A stretch of 34,257 nucleotides of DNA. Source: Candidatus Latescibacterota bacterium (lineage in GTDB: Bacteria > Latescibacterota > UBA2968 > GCA-2709665). The DNA is taken from positions 1-34,257 of the forward strand of contig JAAXHW010000049.1 of assembly GCA_012270675.1 (NCBI GenBank), in the 5' to 3' direction. The notes under the pieces are model-generated. The model had not been told where the DNA came from. It did no database searches and was given only the letters and a program-made list of their open reading frames with translations. A program made the position numbers and the translations under genes. Each line of letters opens with the position of its first letter. The first letter of the stretch is position 1. Below, one piece after another: positions 8,548 through 16,269 of this stretch.

Positions 8548-9840
8548 TTGACAACGCTTCTTTCTTTTCTGTTTGTCCTGGGCGTGCTCGTTTTTGTGCA
8601 CGAGCTGGGACACTTCTGGGTGGCCAAAAGGGCGGGAATCCTGGTCGAGCGGTTTTCGCTGGGAATTGGGCCCAGGGCGTTTGGCATTACGGTTGGACAG
8701 ACGGAGTATTGTATCTCCTGGCTTCCCTTTGGGGGATACGTGAAACTGGCGGGGATGGCCGACATCGGGCATGAAGAGGTGAAGGGAGAGCCGTGGGAGT
8801 TCCAGTCCAGGCCGAGGTGGGTGCAGATGTCGGTGCTCGCCGCCGGACCGGCCATGAATTTCCTGCTCGGGTTCCTCATTATTCTGGGGGTCCGATTGAT
8901 CGTGGGCGAATACGTTTTGAATACCACGCAGATCGGGCGGATTGAGGCCGCGTCTCCGCTGCGGGAGCTGAAGCCGGGCGATCGGGTGGCCTCGGTTGGA
9001 GGGGTGCGGGTGGAGAACTGGGATGCGCTGATTCGCGCGTTCGAAGGGGCCCGGAATTCGACGGTTTCGCTTGATGTCATCCGCGATGGCACCCCCCTCT
9101 CCCTGCAGGTGTTTCTGGATCGATCTCAGACGCTGGGCATCGATCCGTTCGTTTCATCCACGGCAGGATCGGTGTTGTCAGGGTATCCGGCCGAAGGGGT
9201 GGGCCTCCAACCTGGCGACCGGATTGTGGGCATAGACGGGGAGCCGGTGACGCAATGGTGGCAGATGAAGGAGAAGATCTCCGCCAGACCGGCGCAGGAG
9301 ATCGAGGTCCGGTGGGTGCGGGATGGCGTAGAGATGCAGGCGCAGATTGTGTCCCGGGCGGAGCAGGTGGAAGATAAGACGGTCGGCCTGATCGGCATCG
9401 GCCCGCCGATGGAGTCGATGGTGCGAATGCCGGTGGGGGTTGTAAAGGCCATTGGGCGGAGCGGACAGGATGTGGTGCGGTTTACCACCCTCATCTATAC
9501 GTTTATCAAGGATCTGATACTGGGAAAGGTATCGGGCCGTGCCCTGGCCGGTCCGGTGGCCATTGCCCAGATGGCGGGGCAAAAGGCCCAGCAGGGTTGG
9601 GAAAGACTCCTGGGGTTTATGGCCCTGCTTTCCATCAACTTGGCGGTACTGAACCTCCTCCCCATTCCGGTGCTGGACGGGGGCCATTTGATGATTTTGA
9701 CAGTGGAAGCAGCGATCAGGCGCCCGCTTTCCATACGGCAGAAGGAGGTCCTCCAGCAGGTCGGACTTGCCTTTCTCCTTTTTCTGATGCTTTATGTAAC
9801 CTTCGGCGATATCAGCCGCATATTCGGGTGGTTTAATTAA
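8548..9840 (+). CDS. rseP: Site-2 intramembrane zinc metalloprotease
   Basis: Cleaves transmembrane substrates such as anti-sigma factors and remnant signal peptides. 430 residues. The zinc motif HELGH (His18, Glu19, His22) lies in the first membrane segment. Two PDZ-like regions follow (about residues 125-195 and 200-275). The second catalytic motif, LLPIPVLDGGHL, is near residue 375 and hydrophobic segments close the protein. The start is TTG 8548; the upstream ATG 8532 is out of frame. Last gene of the uppS operon. Whether a sigma-E/anti-sigma pair exists is not visible here. Confidence 0.94.
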   Translation: MTTLLSFLFVLGVLVFVHELGHFWVAKRAGILVERFSLGIGPRAFGITVGQTEYCISWLPFGGYVKLAGMADIGHEEVKGEPWEFQSRPRWVQMSVLAAGPAMNFLLGFLIILGVRLIVGEYVLNTTQIGRIEAASPLRELKPGDRVASVGGVRVENWDALIRAFEGARNSTVSLDVIRDGTPLSLQVFLDRSQTLGIDPFVSSTAGSVLSGYPAEGVGLQPGDRIVGIDGEPVTQWWQMKEKISARPAQEIEVRWVRDGVEMQAQIVSRAEQVEDKTVGLIGIGPPMESMVRMPVGVVKAIGRSGQDVVRFTTLIYTFIKDLILGKVSGRALAGPVAIAQMAGQKAQQGWERLLGFMALLSINLAVLNLLPIPVLDGGHLMILTVEAAIRRPLSIRQKEVLQQVGLAFLLFLMLYVTFGDISRIFGWFN

Positions 9841-9847
9841 AAAAAAC

Positions 9848-9889
9848 GCACCCCGGAGACAGGCGCCAGCCAATCGTCCGGGATGGTGC
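9848..9889 (+). terminator. Weak stem-loop after rseP
   Basis: GCACCCCGGA (9848-9857) pairs with TCCGG and GGTGC (9877-9881, 9885-9889), with a 3-nt bulge and a 19-nt loop. No T-tract follows, so it may mark the 3' end of the rseP transcript only loosely. Confidence 0.3.
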
Positions 9890-9892
9890 AGA

Positions 9893-9968
9893 CGCAGAGA
9901 AAGACCAGATCGGCAAAATGCCACGAACGACGAACCACCCTTGCCTCTGCGCCTCTGTGGGTTAACGC
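9893..9968. repeat. Degenerate intergenic short-motif block
   Basis: The rseP-lipoprotein gap contains GACGCAGAGA, CACGAACGACGAACCACC and CTCTGCGCCTCTGTGGGTTA. From memory these resemble short motifs that recur in intergenic DNA of many uncultured bacteria. No coding potential seen. Confidence 0.35.
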
Positions 9969-9988
9969 ATTTTCCTGCCTTTAATGCC

Positions 9989-10378
9989 TCACTTATTTTT
10001 CACTTTGGCCGTATCGCCTTCTCCCTTCCGGTATCTTCCATTGCTTCCGGGTTGTGAGCCTTTCCCCCTTTCTCCGAGTTTTTCTTCCACAATTTGAAGC
10101 ACCTGCTTCCAGGCGTCCGGGTGCTGCTCGCGTTTTGCAATAAAGCGTTCGAGGGCTTCTGGGGAAACGGCGTAACGCTGGAAAAGGGCTTCTCTCCGGA
10201 GCGTCAGGCTATCGGGCTGGCCGGCATAGCGCCGATGGAGGTGGATGACCTCCACGGCGAGTTCGGCAAACTGCCGGTCGGAGAGACCGGATTCTGCGAC
10301 GGGCTTCCGGCTGCAACCGGGGATATTCCACAGCAGGAGGCTGCACAGGAAGAGGACAAAGGCGGGCATTTGTTTCAT
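9989..10378 (-). CDS. Small lipoprotein of unknown function
   Basis: 129 residues. A signal peptide (MKQMPAFVLFLCSLLLWNI) leads into the lipobox IPGC, with Cys22 as the probable lipidation site. The mature part is a short helical domain (about residues 33-100) with the pattern LFQRYAVSPEALERFI..HPDAW, then a basic, glycine-rich tail. The helical pattern resembles small DUF4296-like lipoproteins, but I cannot confirm this. It sits alone on the minus strand between two plus-strand operons. No clear Shine-Dalgarno is seen, and its upstream region holds a copy of the dispersed MITE-like repeat. Confidence 0.75.
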   Translation of the reverse strand: MKQMPAFVLFLCSLLLWNIPGCSRKPVAESGLSDRQFAELAVEVIHLHRRYAGQPDSLTLRREALFQRYAVSPEALERFIAKREQHPDAWKQVLQIVEEKLGERGKGSQPGSNGRYRKGEGDTAKVKNK

Positions 10379-10410
10379 CGGGTGGTTTCTCGGGTGGGTT
10401 TGACCAACGC

Positions 10411-10466
10411 CGACCCACGCTTTTGCAGCCGCACGAAGACCGCTGGGGGTTTAAGACAGCTTCTCA
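10411..10466. repeat. MITE-like repeat, partial copy C
   Basis: About 53 bp matching the right part of the element at 27282-27371, with four base differences and one indel. It includes GAAGACCGCTGGGGG and the end GACAGCTTC, followed by TCA (10464-10466). The left end is not recognisable. Confidence 0.7.
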
Positions 10467-10556
10467 GGCATAAAGCGGACGGGTTGGGGGGGAGGAGGAC
10501 CTCACTACAAGATACAGTGTAGACGGCCCTGGGTCAAGCGCGGTTATGGGTGAGAA

Positions 10557-10594
10557 AACAATGGTGCTCTTTTGGGCACCATATTGTTTTTTTT
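10557..10594 (+). terminator. Rho-independent terminator upstream of mraZ
   Basis: The stem is AACAATGGTGC pairing with GCACC-AT-ATTGTT (2-nt bulge), followed by eight T (10587-10594). It would stop rightward read-through from the uppS operon before the dcw promoter. An A-rich left flank could make it work leftward too. Confidence 0.7.
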
Positions 10595-10627
10595 AGAGAT
10601 AACGCAAAACCGACGGTTAGAAAATCC

Positions 10628-10656
10628 TTGACTTTTCCCTCCCTTGGTCCTAACTT
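10628..10656 (+). promoter_or_regulatory. mraZ (dcw) promoter
   Basis: TTGACT (10628-10633), a 17-nt spacer, then TAACTT (10651-10656), a weak -10. The MraZ boxes follow directly, so the start site would fall within the first box. Confidence 0.55.
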
Positions 10657-10659
10657 TGG

Positions 10660-10692
10660 TGGGGAAAAGTGGAGAAAAGTGGGGGATTGGGG
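10660..10692 (+). promoter_or_regulatory. MraZ-box array
   Basis: TGGGG (10660), TGGAG (10670) and TGGGG (10680) lie at exact 10-bp spacing, with AAAAG in both spacers. A fourth TGGGG starts at 10688. This is the TGGGN-N5 direct-repeat format bound by the ring-shaped MraZ, and it implies autoregulation of the dcw cluster. Confidence 0.75.
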
Positions 10693-10730
10693 TGATTTGA
10701 AGATAACCAGAATAAAAACAAGACCTTTGA

Positions 10731-11186
10731 ATGTCTGAAGCAACGCCTCAATTCATAGGCGAATATGAGGACGTGCCGGTAGATCCCAAAGGGCGTCTGA
10801 TTGTTCCCTCTGCCTGTCGCAAGGCGCTGCCTATGGGTGTGACGACCTTCGTGATTGCGCAATGGTTCGACGGATGCCTGGCCGGCTTCGATCCGAAGGG
10901 CTGGCAGCGCGTTCTGGGCAAGCTTCAAACGCTGGACGGCGGGCAGAAACAGTCCCGGCAATTGATCCGTTCGGTGGCCGGGCGGGCCGTAGAGGCCAGG
11001 ATCGACCGGCAGGGACGGGTGCTGATCCCGCGTAAGCTGCTTGACAGGGCCGGCATTACGGACCGGGCCACGATCAATGGGGCGGTAGACCGGATTGAGC
11101 TCTGGAATCCCGAACGGTATGCCGACTATATGGACGAGGCCGACCAGAAGCTGGAAGAGATTGCGGAGGAGATGGATATACTTTAG
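10731..11186 (+). CDS. mraZ: Transcriptional regulator MraZ
   Basis: Oligomeric AbrB-like DNA-binding protein at the head of the division/cell-wall cluster, which it usually represses. 151 residues, with two SpoVT/AbrB-type halves marked by DPKGRLIVP (about residues 18-26) and DRQGRVLIP (about 93-101). ATG 10731 has no good Shine-Dalgarno. Target boxes lie 40-70 nt upstream, consistent with autoregulation. The C-terminal acidic helix (DEADQKLEEIAEEMD) is a mild extension. Confidence 0.95.
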   Translation: MSEATPQFIGEYEDVPVDPKGRLIVPSACRKALPMGVTTFVIAQWFDGCLAGFDPKGWQRVLGKLQTLDGGQKQSRQLIRSVAGRAVEARIDRQGRVLIPRKLLDRAGITDRATINGAVDRIELWNPERYADYMDEADQKLEEIAEEMDIL

Positions 11187-11249
11187 GGTTCAGAGGTTGA
11201 ATATTCAGTTCAGGAATATTTATTCGGTTCTGAGGTTGAATATTTATTC
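11187..11249. repeat. AT-rich tandem repeat between mraZ and rsmH
   Basis: GGTTCAGAGGTTGAATATT at 11187-11205 recurs at 11226-11244 with one mismatch (39-bp period). GAATATTTATTC, itself a small inverted repeat, occurs at 11214-11225 and 11238-11249. The block is much more AT-rich than its surroundings. Confidence 0.7.
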
Positions 11250-11282
11250 TGAAGCTTATTGCGACTTTTCTTCAAAGGGATA

Positions 11283-12221
11283 ATGGGACAGGAGGCCCCG
11301 GCGTTTCACATACCGGTTCTGAGGCAAGAGACAGCCGCGTGGGTGGTCTGTGACCCGCAGGGAACGTACGTGGATGGGACGGTGGGGGGAGGAGGCCACG
11401 CGGAATGCCTGCTGGAGCGGATGGGTGAGGCGGGGAGGCTGATCGGAATCGACCGGGATCCGGATGCGGTTCGAGAGGCTTTAAGGCGCCTCCGCCGGTT
11501 CGGGGGCCGGGCCGAGGTCGTGCAGGCACCCTTCTGGAAGCTGCCTCGCATCCTGGCTGACCTGGGGGTCTCCCGGGTTGATGGGGTGCTTTTCGACCTG
11601 GGGGTTTCTTCGCATCAGATCAATCGGTCCGAACGGGGGTTCAGCTACCGGCAGGACGGCCCCCTGGATATGCGGATGGGACCCGACGCGCTCCGCTCCG
11701 CGCAGGAGGTCATCAGTACCTATTCGCAGGAGGCGCTAACGCGGATCTTCAGGGTTTACGGGGAGGAGCGGGCTGCGGCCCGGATTGCCCGGACCATTTG
11801 CCGGTACCGGGAACGGAAACGTCTGACGCGGACGCTGGAGTTGGCCGACCTGATCGCTGATGTGGTCCGGGGGCCCCACCTTAAGAAGACCCTGGCCCGG
11901 ATCTTTCAGGCCGTCCGGATTGAGGTGAATGAGGAACTGGCCCACCTTCAAGGGGTTTTGAAGGGGGCGATTGAGGTTCTTCAGCCGGGCGGGCGTATTG
12001 CCGTTCTTTCATATCATTCGCTGGAGGACCGGACGGTTAAACAGGTCTTTCGATCCGAGGCCCGGGGGTGCATCTGTCCCCCTGACCTGCCGGTTTGCGG
12101 ATGCGGCCGGGTCGGGACGGTGGCGGTGTTGACCTCCAGAGGCGTCCGGGCCGGGGAGGCGGAGCGGGAGCGCAACCCACGGGCCCGGAGCGCGACGCTA
12201 CGGGTGGCGGAACGGCTTTGA
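11283..12221 (+). CDS. rsmH: 16S rRNA (cytosine-1402-N4) methyltransferase
   Basis: SAM-dependent N4-methylation of C1402 in the ribosomal P-site. 312 residues from ATG 11283; the frame extends to a TTG at 11259, but the conserved start (FHIPVLRQET) and an AAAGGG just upstream favour the ATG. The SAM-binding motif DGTVGGGGHAE, the motif DGVLFDLGVSSHQI, then DGPLDMRM, FQAVRIEVNEEL and LSYHSLEDR are all present. Second gene of the dcw cluster, followed by ftsL. Confidence 0.95.
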   Translation: MGQEAPAFHIPVLRQETAAWVVCDPQGTYVDGTVGGGGHAECLLERMGEAGRLIGIDRDPDAVREALRRLRRFGGRAEVVQAPFWKLPRILADLGVSRVDGVLFDLGVSSHQINRSERGFSYRQDGPLDMRMGPDALRSAQEVISTYSQEALTRIFRVYGEERAAARIARTICRYRERKRLTRTLELADLIADVVRGPHLKKTLARIFQAVRIEVNEELAHLQGVLKGAIEVLQPGGRIAVLSYHSLEDRTVKQVFRSEARGCICPPDLPVCGCGRVGTVAVLTSRGVRAGEAERERNPRARSATLRVAERL

Positions 12222-12243
12222 AATTTTGGGAGAGGAGCAGCGG

Positions 12244-12534
12244 GTGGCATCGGGCTTCTACCGGTCGTATTTTGGCGCTCTTGTGCTGCTGGTGCTGGGG
12301 TTGCTGGTTTACCTCTGGGGGCATGTGAAGACGATGCGTCAGGGGGAAGAATTGACGCAACTTCGGGCAAAGCGGCAGACGCTGATCCGTCAACAGGACC
12401 GCCTCAAGGCGGAGGTCGCCGGGCTTGTGCGGAGCAGCCGCATACGCGAGATTGCTTCAAAAGAACTGGGGATGGTTTTTCCGTCGGACCCGCCCCGCAA
12501 CCTCTATTTGAAGCCCGTCATTACGCGAAAGTAA
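12244..12534 (+). CDS. ftsL: Cell division protein FtsL
   Basis: Short bitopic divisome protein that pairs with FtsB and FtsQ and activates FtsWI. 96 residues from GTG 12244, chosen because AGAGGAG ends 6 nt upstream; an in-frame TTG at 12226 lacks a ribosome site. One membrane segment (about residues 8-25, ALVLLVLGLLVYLWGHV) is followed by a coiled-coil helix (about 28-65, with LRAKRQTLIRQQDRLKAEV) and a short periplasmic tail (IASKELGMVFP). Its position between rsmH and ftsI supports the call, since the family is poorly conserved in sequence. Confidence 0.88.
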   Translation: MASGFYRSYFGALVLLVLGLLVYLWGHVKTMRQGEELTQLRAKRQTLIRQQDRLKAEVAGLVRSSRIREIASKELGMVFPSDPPRNLYLKPVITRK

Positions 12535-12536
12535 GG

Positions 12537-14624
12537 ATGCGGATTGAAGCGCGACATACCCGTCGGCTGAAGTTGGTTTCTCTGCTGGGGATCGGATTCG
12601 CCGTGGCGCTGGCCTTCAGGCTGGCCTCCTTGCAGCTCTGGGCGGGTGAGGCGTACACCGCCCAGGCGCGAAGCCAGCACGAGAAACGGACCGTGCTGCA
12701 GGCCAACCGGGGGCACATCCTGGACCGGCACGGACGGGTGCTGGTAACGAACTTAGAAGCGCAATCGTTCTTTCTCAACAGTAATATATCTGAACTCGAC
12801 AACCTGCGGGCAATCGCCGTACGGTTTTCCCGGCGTGACGGAGAAGACAGCGCAGAGGTGCTGAAGCGGCTGCGGGGAAAGCGGTCTTTTGTGTGGCTGG
12901 CTCGAAAGGTGATGGACGGCCTTCCTGAGGACCGGGTGCCGGAGGGGGTGGGCCGGATGGTGGAGATGCGCCGGTCCTATCCGATGGGCACCCTGGCGGG
13001 CCAGGTGCTGGGGTATACCGACATCGACAATGTGGGGATTGATGGGATTGAGCACCATTTCGATGCCCTCCTCAAGGGAAAGCCGGGGGAGATGGTCTCC
13101 AGGGTGGACGCACGGGGAAAGGCGCTGGGGGCGCTGGGGGCGGTTCTCCGACTGCCTGAGGATGGGGGGGATCTGGTGCTGACGATCGATACCGACTACC
13201 AGTCGATTGCAGAGGAGGAACTGGAGGCAGCCGTTGCGCGCTTTCAAGCCCGGAGCGGCATTGCCATTGTGACGCAGCCCAATACCGGGGAAATCCTGGC
13301 GATGGCGAATGTGCCTCTCTACGATCCCAATGCTTTTGGCCGCTACGATCCGAAGGTGCGCCGCAATCGGGCGGTGACCGATCTTTACGAACCGGGCTCG
13401 ACGTTTAAAGTGGTTGCGTTTGCGGGGGCTTTGGAGGAGAAGGATTACGCACCCGAAGACCGGATTTTCTGTGAGAACGGCACGATGAAGGTTGCCGGAG
13501 GCGTGATCCGCGATACCCACCCACACGGGTGGCTGACCGTCCGGGAGGTTATCGAAGCGTCGAGCAATATCGGGACGATCAAGATTGCCCGGACGCTGGG
13601 AAAGGCAGAGTTTTTCCGGTATATACGCCTTTTCGGGTTCGGCAGCCTGACAGGAGGAAACCTGCCGGGGGAGGTGCCAGGGGACGTGAAGCACCCCTCA
13701 AAATGGTCGGAACGGTCCTTAGAAACGATCGCAATTGGACAGGAATTGGGGGTGACGGCACTGCAGATGGTGACGGCTTACGGCGCAGTTGCCAATGGAG
13801 GACGTCTGTTGGCTCCCCGAATTTTCCTCAAGACCCTGCGGGGAGACAGCGTTGTCTCGGTGCAGCGTCCACAGGTGGTGCGGCAAGTGATTTCACCCCA
13901 GACCGCGGCGACCGTCACCGGGGTTTTGGGAGGCGCCGTTACGCGGGGTACCGGCAGCAATGCCCGGGTATCGGGCTACCAGGTGGCGGGCAAGACCGGC
14001 ACGGCACAGAAGGCGCTGGAAGGTGGCAGGGGGTATGCACCCAACGACTACAACGCTTCTTTTATCGGATACCTGCCGGCCGAGCGTCCCGAACTCCTCT
14101 GTCTGGTGATTGTAGACAGCCCGAAGGGTATCCGCTGGGGGAGCAAGGTCGCAGCCCCGGTTTTCAGCCGGATTATGCAGCGGATTTTGAGCCTGAGGAA
14201 GACGCGGCTACGGCACCGGGCGGTTGTGGACGGCAAGGAGGGTGATGGACGCTCCGAGAAACAGGTTCCGGTGTTGAAAGGGCTCTCGCGGGAGTCGGCC
14301 CTGCGTGTGCTGGACCGACGTGGATTTCAGGCCCGTGTGCTGGGCAGCGACACCCGTGTGCTGGACCAGGCCGTTCAACAGAAGGAGGTCCTCCTCTATG
14401 TGGCTCCAGACAGTTCTGGGCAGGTGGAGGGCGAGGTCCGGACGCCCGATGTGGTTGGCGTTCCCCTGCGTCAGGCAGTTTACCGGCTTACAGCCGCGGG
14501 TCTCAGGGTGGAGACATCCGGCAGCGGGCGTGTGGTGGGACAGACGCCCCGAGCGGGCACGGCCGTCGAGCGGGGGACGGTCTGCCGGATTGAGGGAAGG
14601 AGCGTAGCGAGTAACGAGTTGTGA
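12537..14624 (+). CDS. ftsI: Septal peptidoglycan transpeptidase FtsI/PBP3 with two PASTA domains
   Basis: Class B penicillin-binding protein that crosslinks septal peptidoglycan with FtsW. 695 residues. One N-terminal membrane anchor (about 12-32) is followed by the PBP dimer/pedestal domain (NRGHILDRHGRVL). The transpeptidase domain has the catalytic SxxK (Ser288, Lys291 in PGSTFK), SSN (342-344) and KTGTAQK (Lys486). Two PASTA-like repeats close the protein: VPVLKGLSRESALRVL.. and TPDVVGVPLRQAVYRL... PASTA tails are usual in Gram-positive PBPs and several diderm phyla, but absent from the E. coli FtsI. It lies 2 nt after ftsL. Confidence 0.95.
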   Translation: MRIEARHTRRLKLVSLLGIGFAVALAFRLASLQLWAGEAYTAQARSQHEKRTVLQANRGHILDRHGRVLVTNLEAQSFFLNSNISELDNLRAIAVRFSRRDGEDSAEVLKRLRGKRSFVWLARKVMDGLPEDRVPEGVGRMVEMRRSYPMGTLAGQVLGYTDIDNVGIDGIEHHFDALLKGKPGEMVSRVDARGKALGALGAVLRLPEDGGDLVLTIDTDYQSIAEEELEAAVARFQARSGIAIVTQPNTGEILAMANVPLYDPNAFGRYDPKVRRNRAVTDLYEPGSTFKVVAFAGALEEKDYAPEDRIFCENGTMKVAGGVIRDTHPHGWLTVREVIEASSNIGTIKIARTLGKAEFFRYIRLFGFGSLTGGNLPGEVPGDVKHPSKWSERSLETIAIGQELGVTALQMVTAYGAVANGGRLLAPRIFLKTLRGDSVVSVQRPQVVRQVISPQTAATVTGVLGGAVTRGTGSNARVSGYQVAGKTGTAQKALEGGRGYAPNDYNASFIGYLPAERPELLCLVIVDSPKGIRWGSKVAAPVFSRIMQRILSLRKTRLRHRAVVDGKEGDGRSEKQVPVLKGLSRESALRVLDRRGFQARVLGSDTRVLDQAVQQKEVLLYVAPDSSGQVEGEVRTPDVVGVPLRQAVYRLTAAGLRVETSGSGRVVGQTPRAGTAVERGTVCRIEGRSVASNEL

Positions 14625-14710
14625 TGGCCGAGCTGGCGTTGAAAGCGGTGCAGCAGGGGGAGACTCGGGACTTGCGAACGGGGTGCTGTGTGCGGGGGGA
14701 AAGAGAGGAT

Positions 14711-16213
14711 ATGCGGCTGCAGGAGCTGATTTCCGGATTTCCCGGGGCCCGGCTGCTTGGAGACGGCGATGTGGAGGTGACGGGGCTGGCCACGGATTCC
14801 CGGGGGCTGAAGCCGGGGGAGGTTTTCTTCGCCCTGCGGGGGGAGCAGACCGATGGCCATCGGTTTGTGATGGATGCATTTGAGAAGGGGGCGGCGGCGG
14901 CTGTGGTGGAAGAGGCGGTTGAAGTGGCAGAGGCGGCCGTGCAGGTGCCCTCAGTGCGGCGGGCGCTTGCGGTATTTGCAGAACGGTTTTACGGTGTCCC
15001 CTGCGGCTCGCTGCGGATGGTGGGGGTAACGGGCACCAATGGGAAGACCACAACAGCCTATCTGATTCACGCGATTTTAGAGGCGGCTGGCTGGCAGCCG
15101 GGACTGATCGGCACCGTTGAACACCACCTGGGTGCACGACGCCTGCCCTCGTCAAATTCAACACCGGAGGCTCACGACCTCCAGCGGATGTTTTGGGAGA
15201 TGGTCGGGGCAGGATGCCGCTCGGCGGTGATGGAGGTCTCTTCCCACGGGTTGGCGCTGGGCCGGGTCTACGGCATTGGGTTTGAAACGGCCGTTTTCAC
15301 CAATATAACCCGGGACCACCTCGATTTTCATCCGTCTTCTGAAGCCTATTTGGCCGCGAAGGCCCTGCTCTTTGATAATCTGGATTCAAACGCACAGGCG
15401 GTTGTCAATATCGACGATCCGGCGGTGGAGACCCTGCTGGCGCAATGCCCTGCACACGTGATGGGGTATGGCGCTTCCGAAGGAGCTGCGGTGCGCATCC
15501 TGGAGGGTCGGACGACCTGGCGGGGTACAGCGCTGAGCCTTGAGACGCCGGTGGGGAGACTGGACCTGAGCCTGGCGCTCAAAGGCAGGTTCAACCTCTG
15601 GAACGCTGCGGCTGCGGTGGCTGTGGGGCTGGCAATGGGGGTTGCACCGGATGTGATTGTAGAGGCGGTGCGCGAAGTTCGGGTGCCGGGGCGGTTTGAA
15701 GAGGTTGACCAGGGACAGGCATTTGGGGTAATTGTGGACTATGCACACACGCCGGACGGCCTGGAGAACGTGCTTCAGGCGGCACGGGCGCTGACCGAAG
15801 GACGGCTGATCTGCGTCTTTGGCTGCGGCGGAGACCGGGACCGGGGAAAACGGCCGGAAATGGGCCGCGTGTCGGCCCAACGGGCCGACCTGACGGTCGT
15901 GACCTCGGACAACCCCAGGACGGAAGCCCCGGAGGCGATCATTCAAGAGATTCTGCCCGGCCTGGGATCGGCGCCTTACCGGATCGAGCCGGACCGCAGA
16001 CGCGCGATTGAGGCGGCGATCCGGCTTGCAGGCCCTGAGGACCTGGTGATGATTGCCGGGAAGGGACACGAAGATTATCAGGATATCGGGCGGGAGAAGA
16101 TCCCTTTTGACGACCGGGAGGTGGCACGAGAGGTGCTGAGTGCAATGGGGGAATGCGGATTTCGGAGTCCCACTTCGGACGATTCACCCGAGCGTTTTCC
16201 CTCCCTGGAATAA
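14711..16213 (+). CDS. murE: UDP-MurNAc-tripeptide synthetase (meso-DAP-adding)
   Basis: Adds meso-diaminopimelate to UDP-MurNAc-L-Ala-D-Glu. 500 residues from ATG 14711. N-terminal UDP-binding domain, ATP loop VTGTNGKTTT, central SSHGL and ITRDHLDFH motifs, then C-terminal DYAHTPDGL. DNPR (400-403) is the signature associated with meso-DAP rather than lysine. The start is preceded by AGAGAGG. An ATG at 14624, overlapping the ftsI stop as TGATG, is in frame and would add a 29-residue unconserved leader; translational coupling makes that alternative possible. The C-terminal tail is about 20 residues beyond the domain. Confidence 0.94.
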   Translation: MRLQELISGFPGARLLGDGDVEVTGLATDSRGLKPGEVFFALRGEQTDGHRFVMDAFEKGAAAAVVEEAVEVAEAAVQVPSVRRALAVFAERFYGVPCGSLRMVGVTGTNGKTTTAYLIHAILEAAGWQPGLIGTVEHHLGARRLPSSNSTPEAHDLQRMFWEMVGAGCRSAVMEVSSHGLALGRVYGIGFETAVFTNITRDHLDFHPSSEAYLAAKALLFDNLDSNAQAVVNIDDPAVETLLAQCPAHVMGYGASEGAAVRILEGRTTWRGTALSLETPVGRLDLSLALKGRFNLWNAAAAVAVGLAMGVAPDVIVEAVREVRVPGRFEEVDQGQAFGVIVDYAHTPDGLENVLQAARALTEGRLICVFGCGGDRDRGKRPEMGRVSAQRADLTVVTSDNPRTEAPEAIIQEILPGLGSAPYRIEPDRRRAIEAAIRLAGPEDLVMIAGKGHEDYQDIGREKIPFDDREVAREVLSAMGECGFRSPTSDDSPERFPSLE

Positions 16214-16219
16214 AAAGTC

Positions 16220-16243
16220 TCCAATCCGCAATCTACAATCGGG
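16220..16243. repeat. Short dispersed motif in the murE-murF gap
   Basis: CCAATCCGCAATCTACAATC here shares TCCGCAATC(T/C)ACAATCG with the murB-ftsQ gap (22366-22382), about 6 kb away. Non-coding. Confidence 0.5.
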
Positions 16244-16269
16244 CTGTGGGGGGATAGAGGAGCGTGTCT

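Larger units (their letters stand above)
10379..10627. other. Intergenic region before the dcw promoter
   Basis: The gap between the lipoprotein and mraZ runs 352 bp to the mraZ start. In order it holds the partial MITE-like repeat (10411-10466), a G-rich stretch (10480-10500), the terminator hairpin (10557-10594), and then the mraZ promoter with its MraZ boxes. A 16-codon frame at 10546 runs through the hairpin; I do not support it as a gene. Confidence 0.5.

Noticed and set aside
10546-10596. A 16-codon frame upstream of mraZ that could be a leader peptide
   Set aside because: It runs through the terminator hairpin, lies before the mraZ promoter, and has no regulatory codon run.
16220-16243. 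CRISPR-like spaced motif in dcw gaps
   Set aside because: Only two isolated copies 6 kb apart, no regular spacing and no cas genes.
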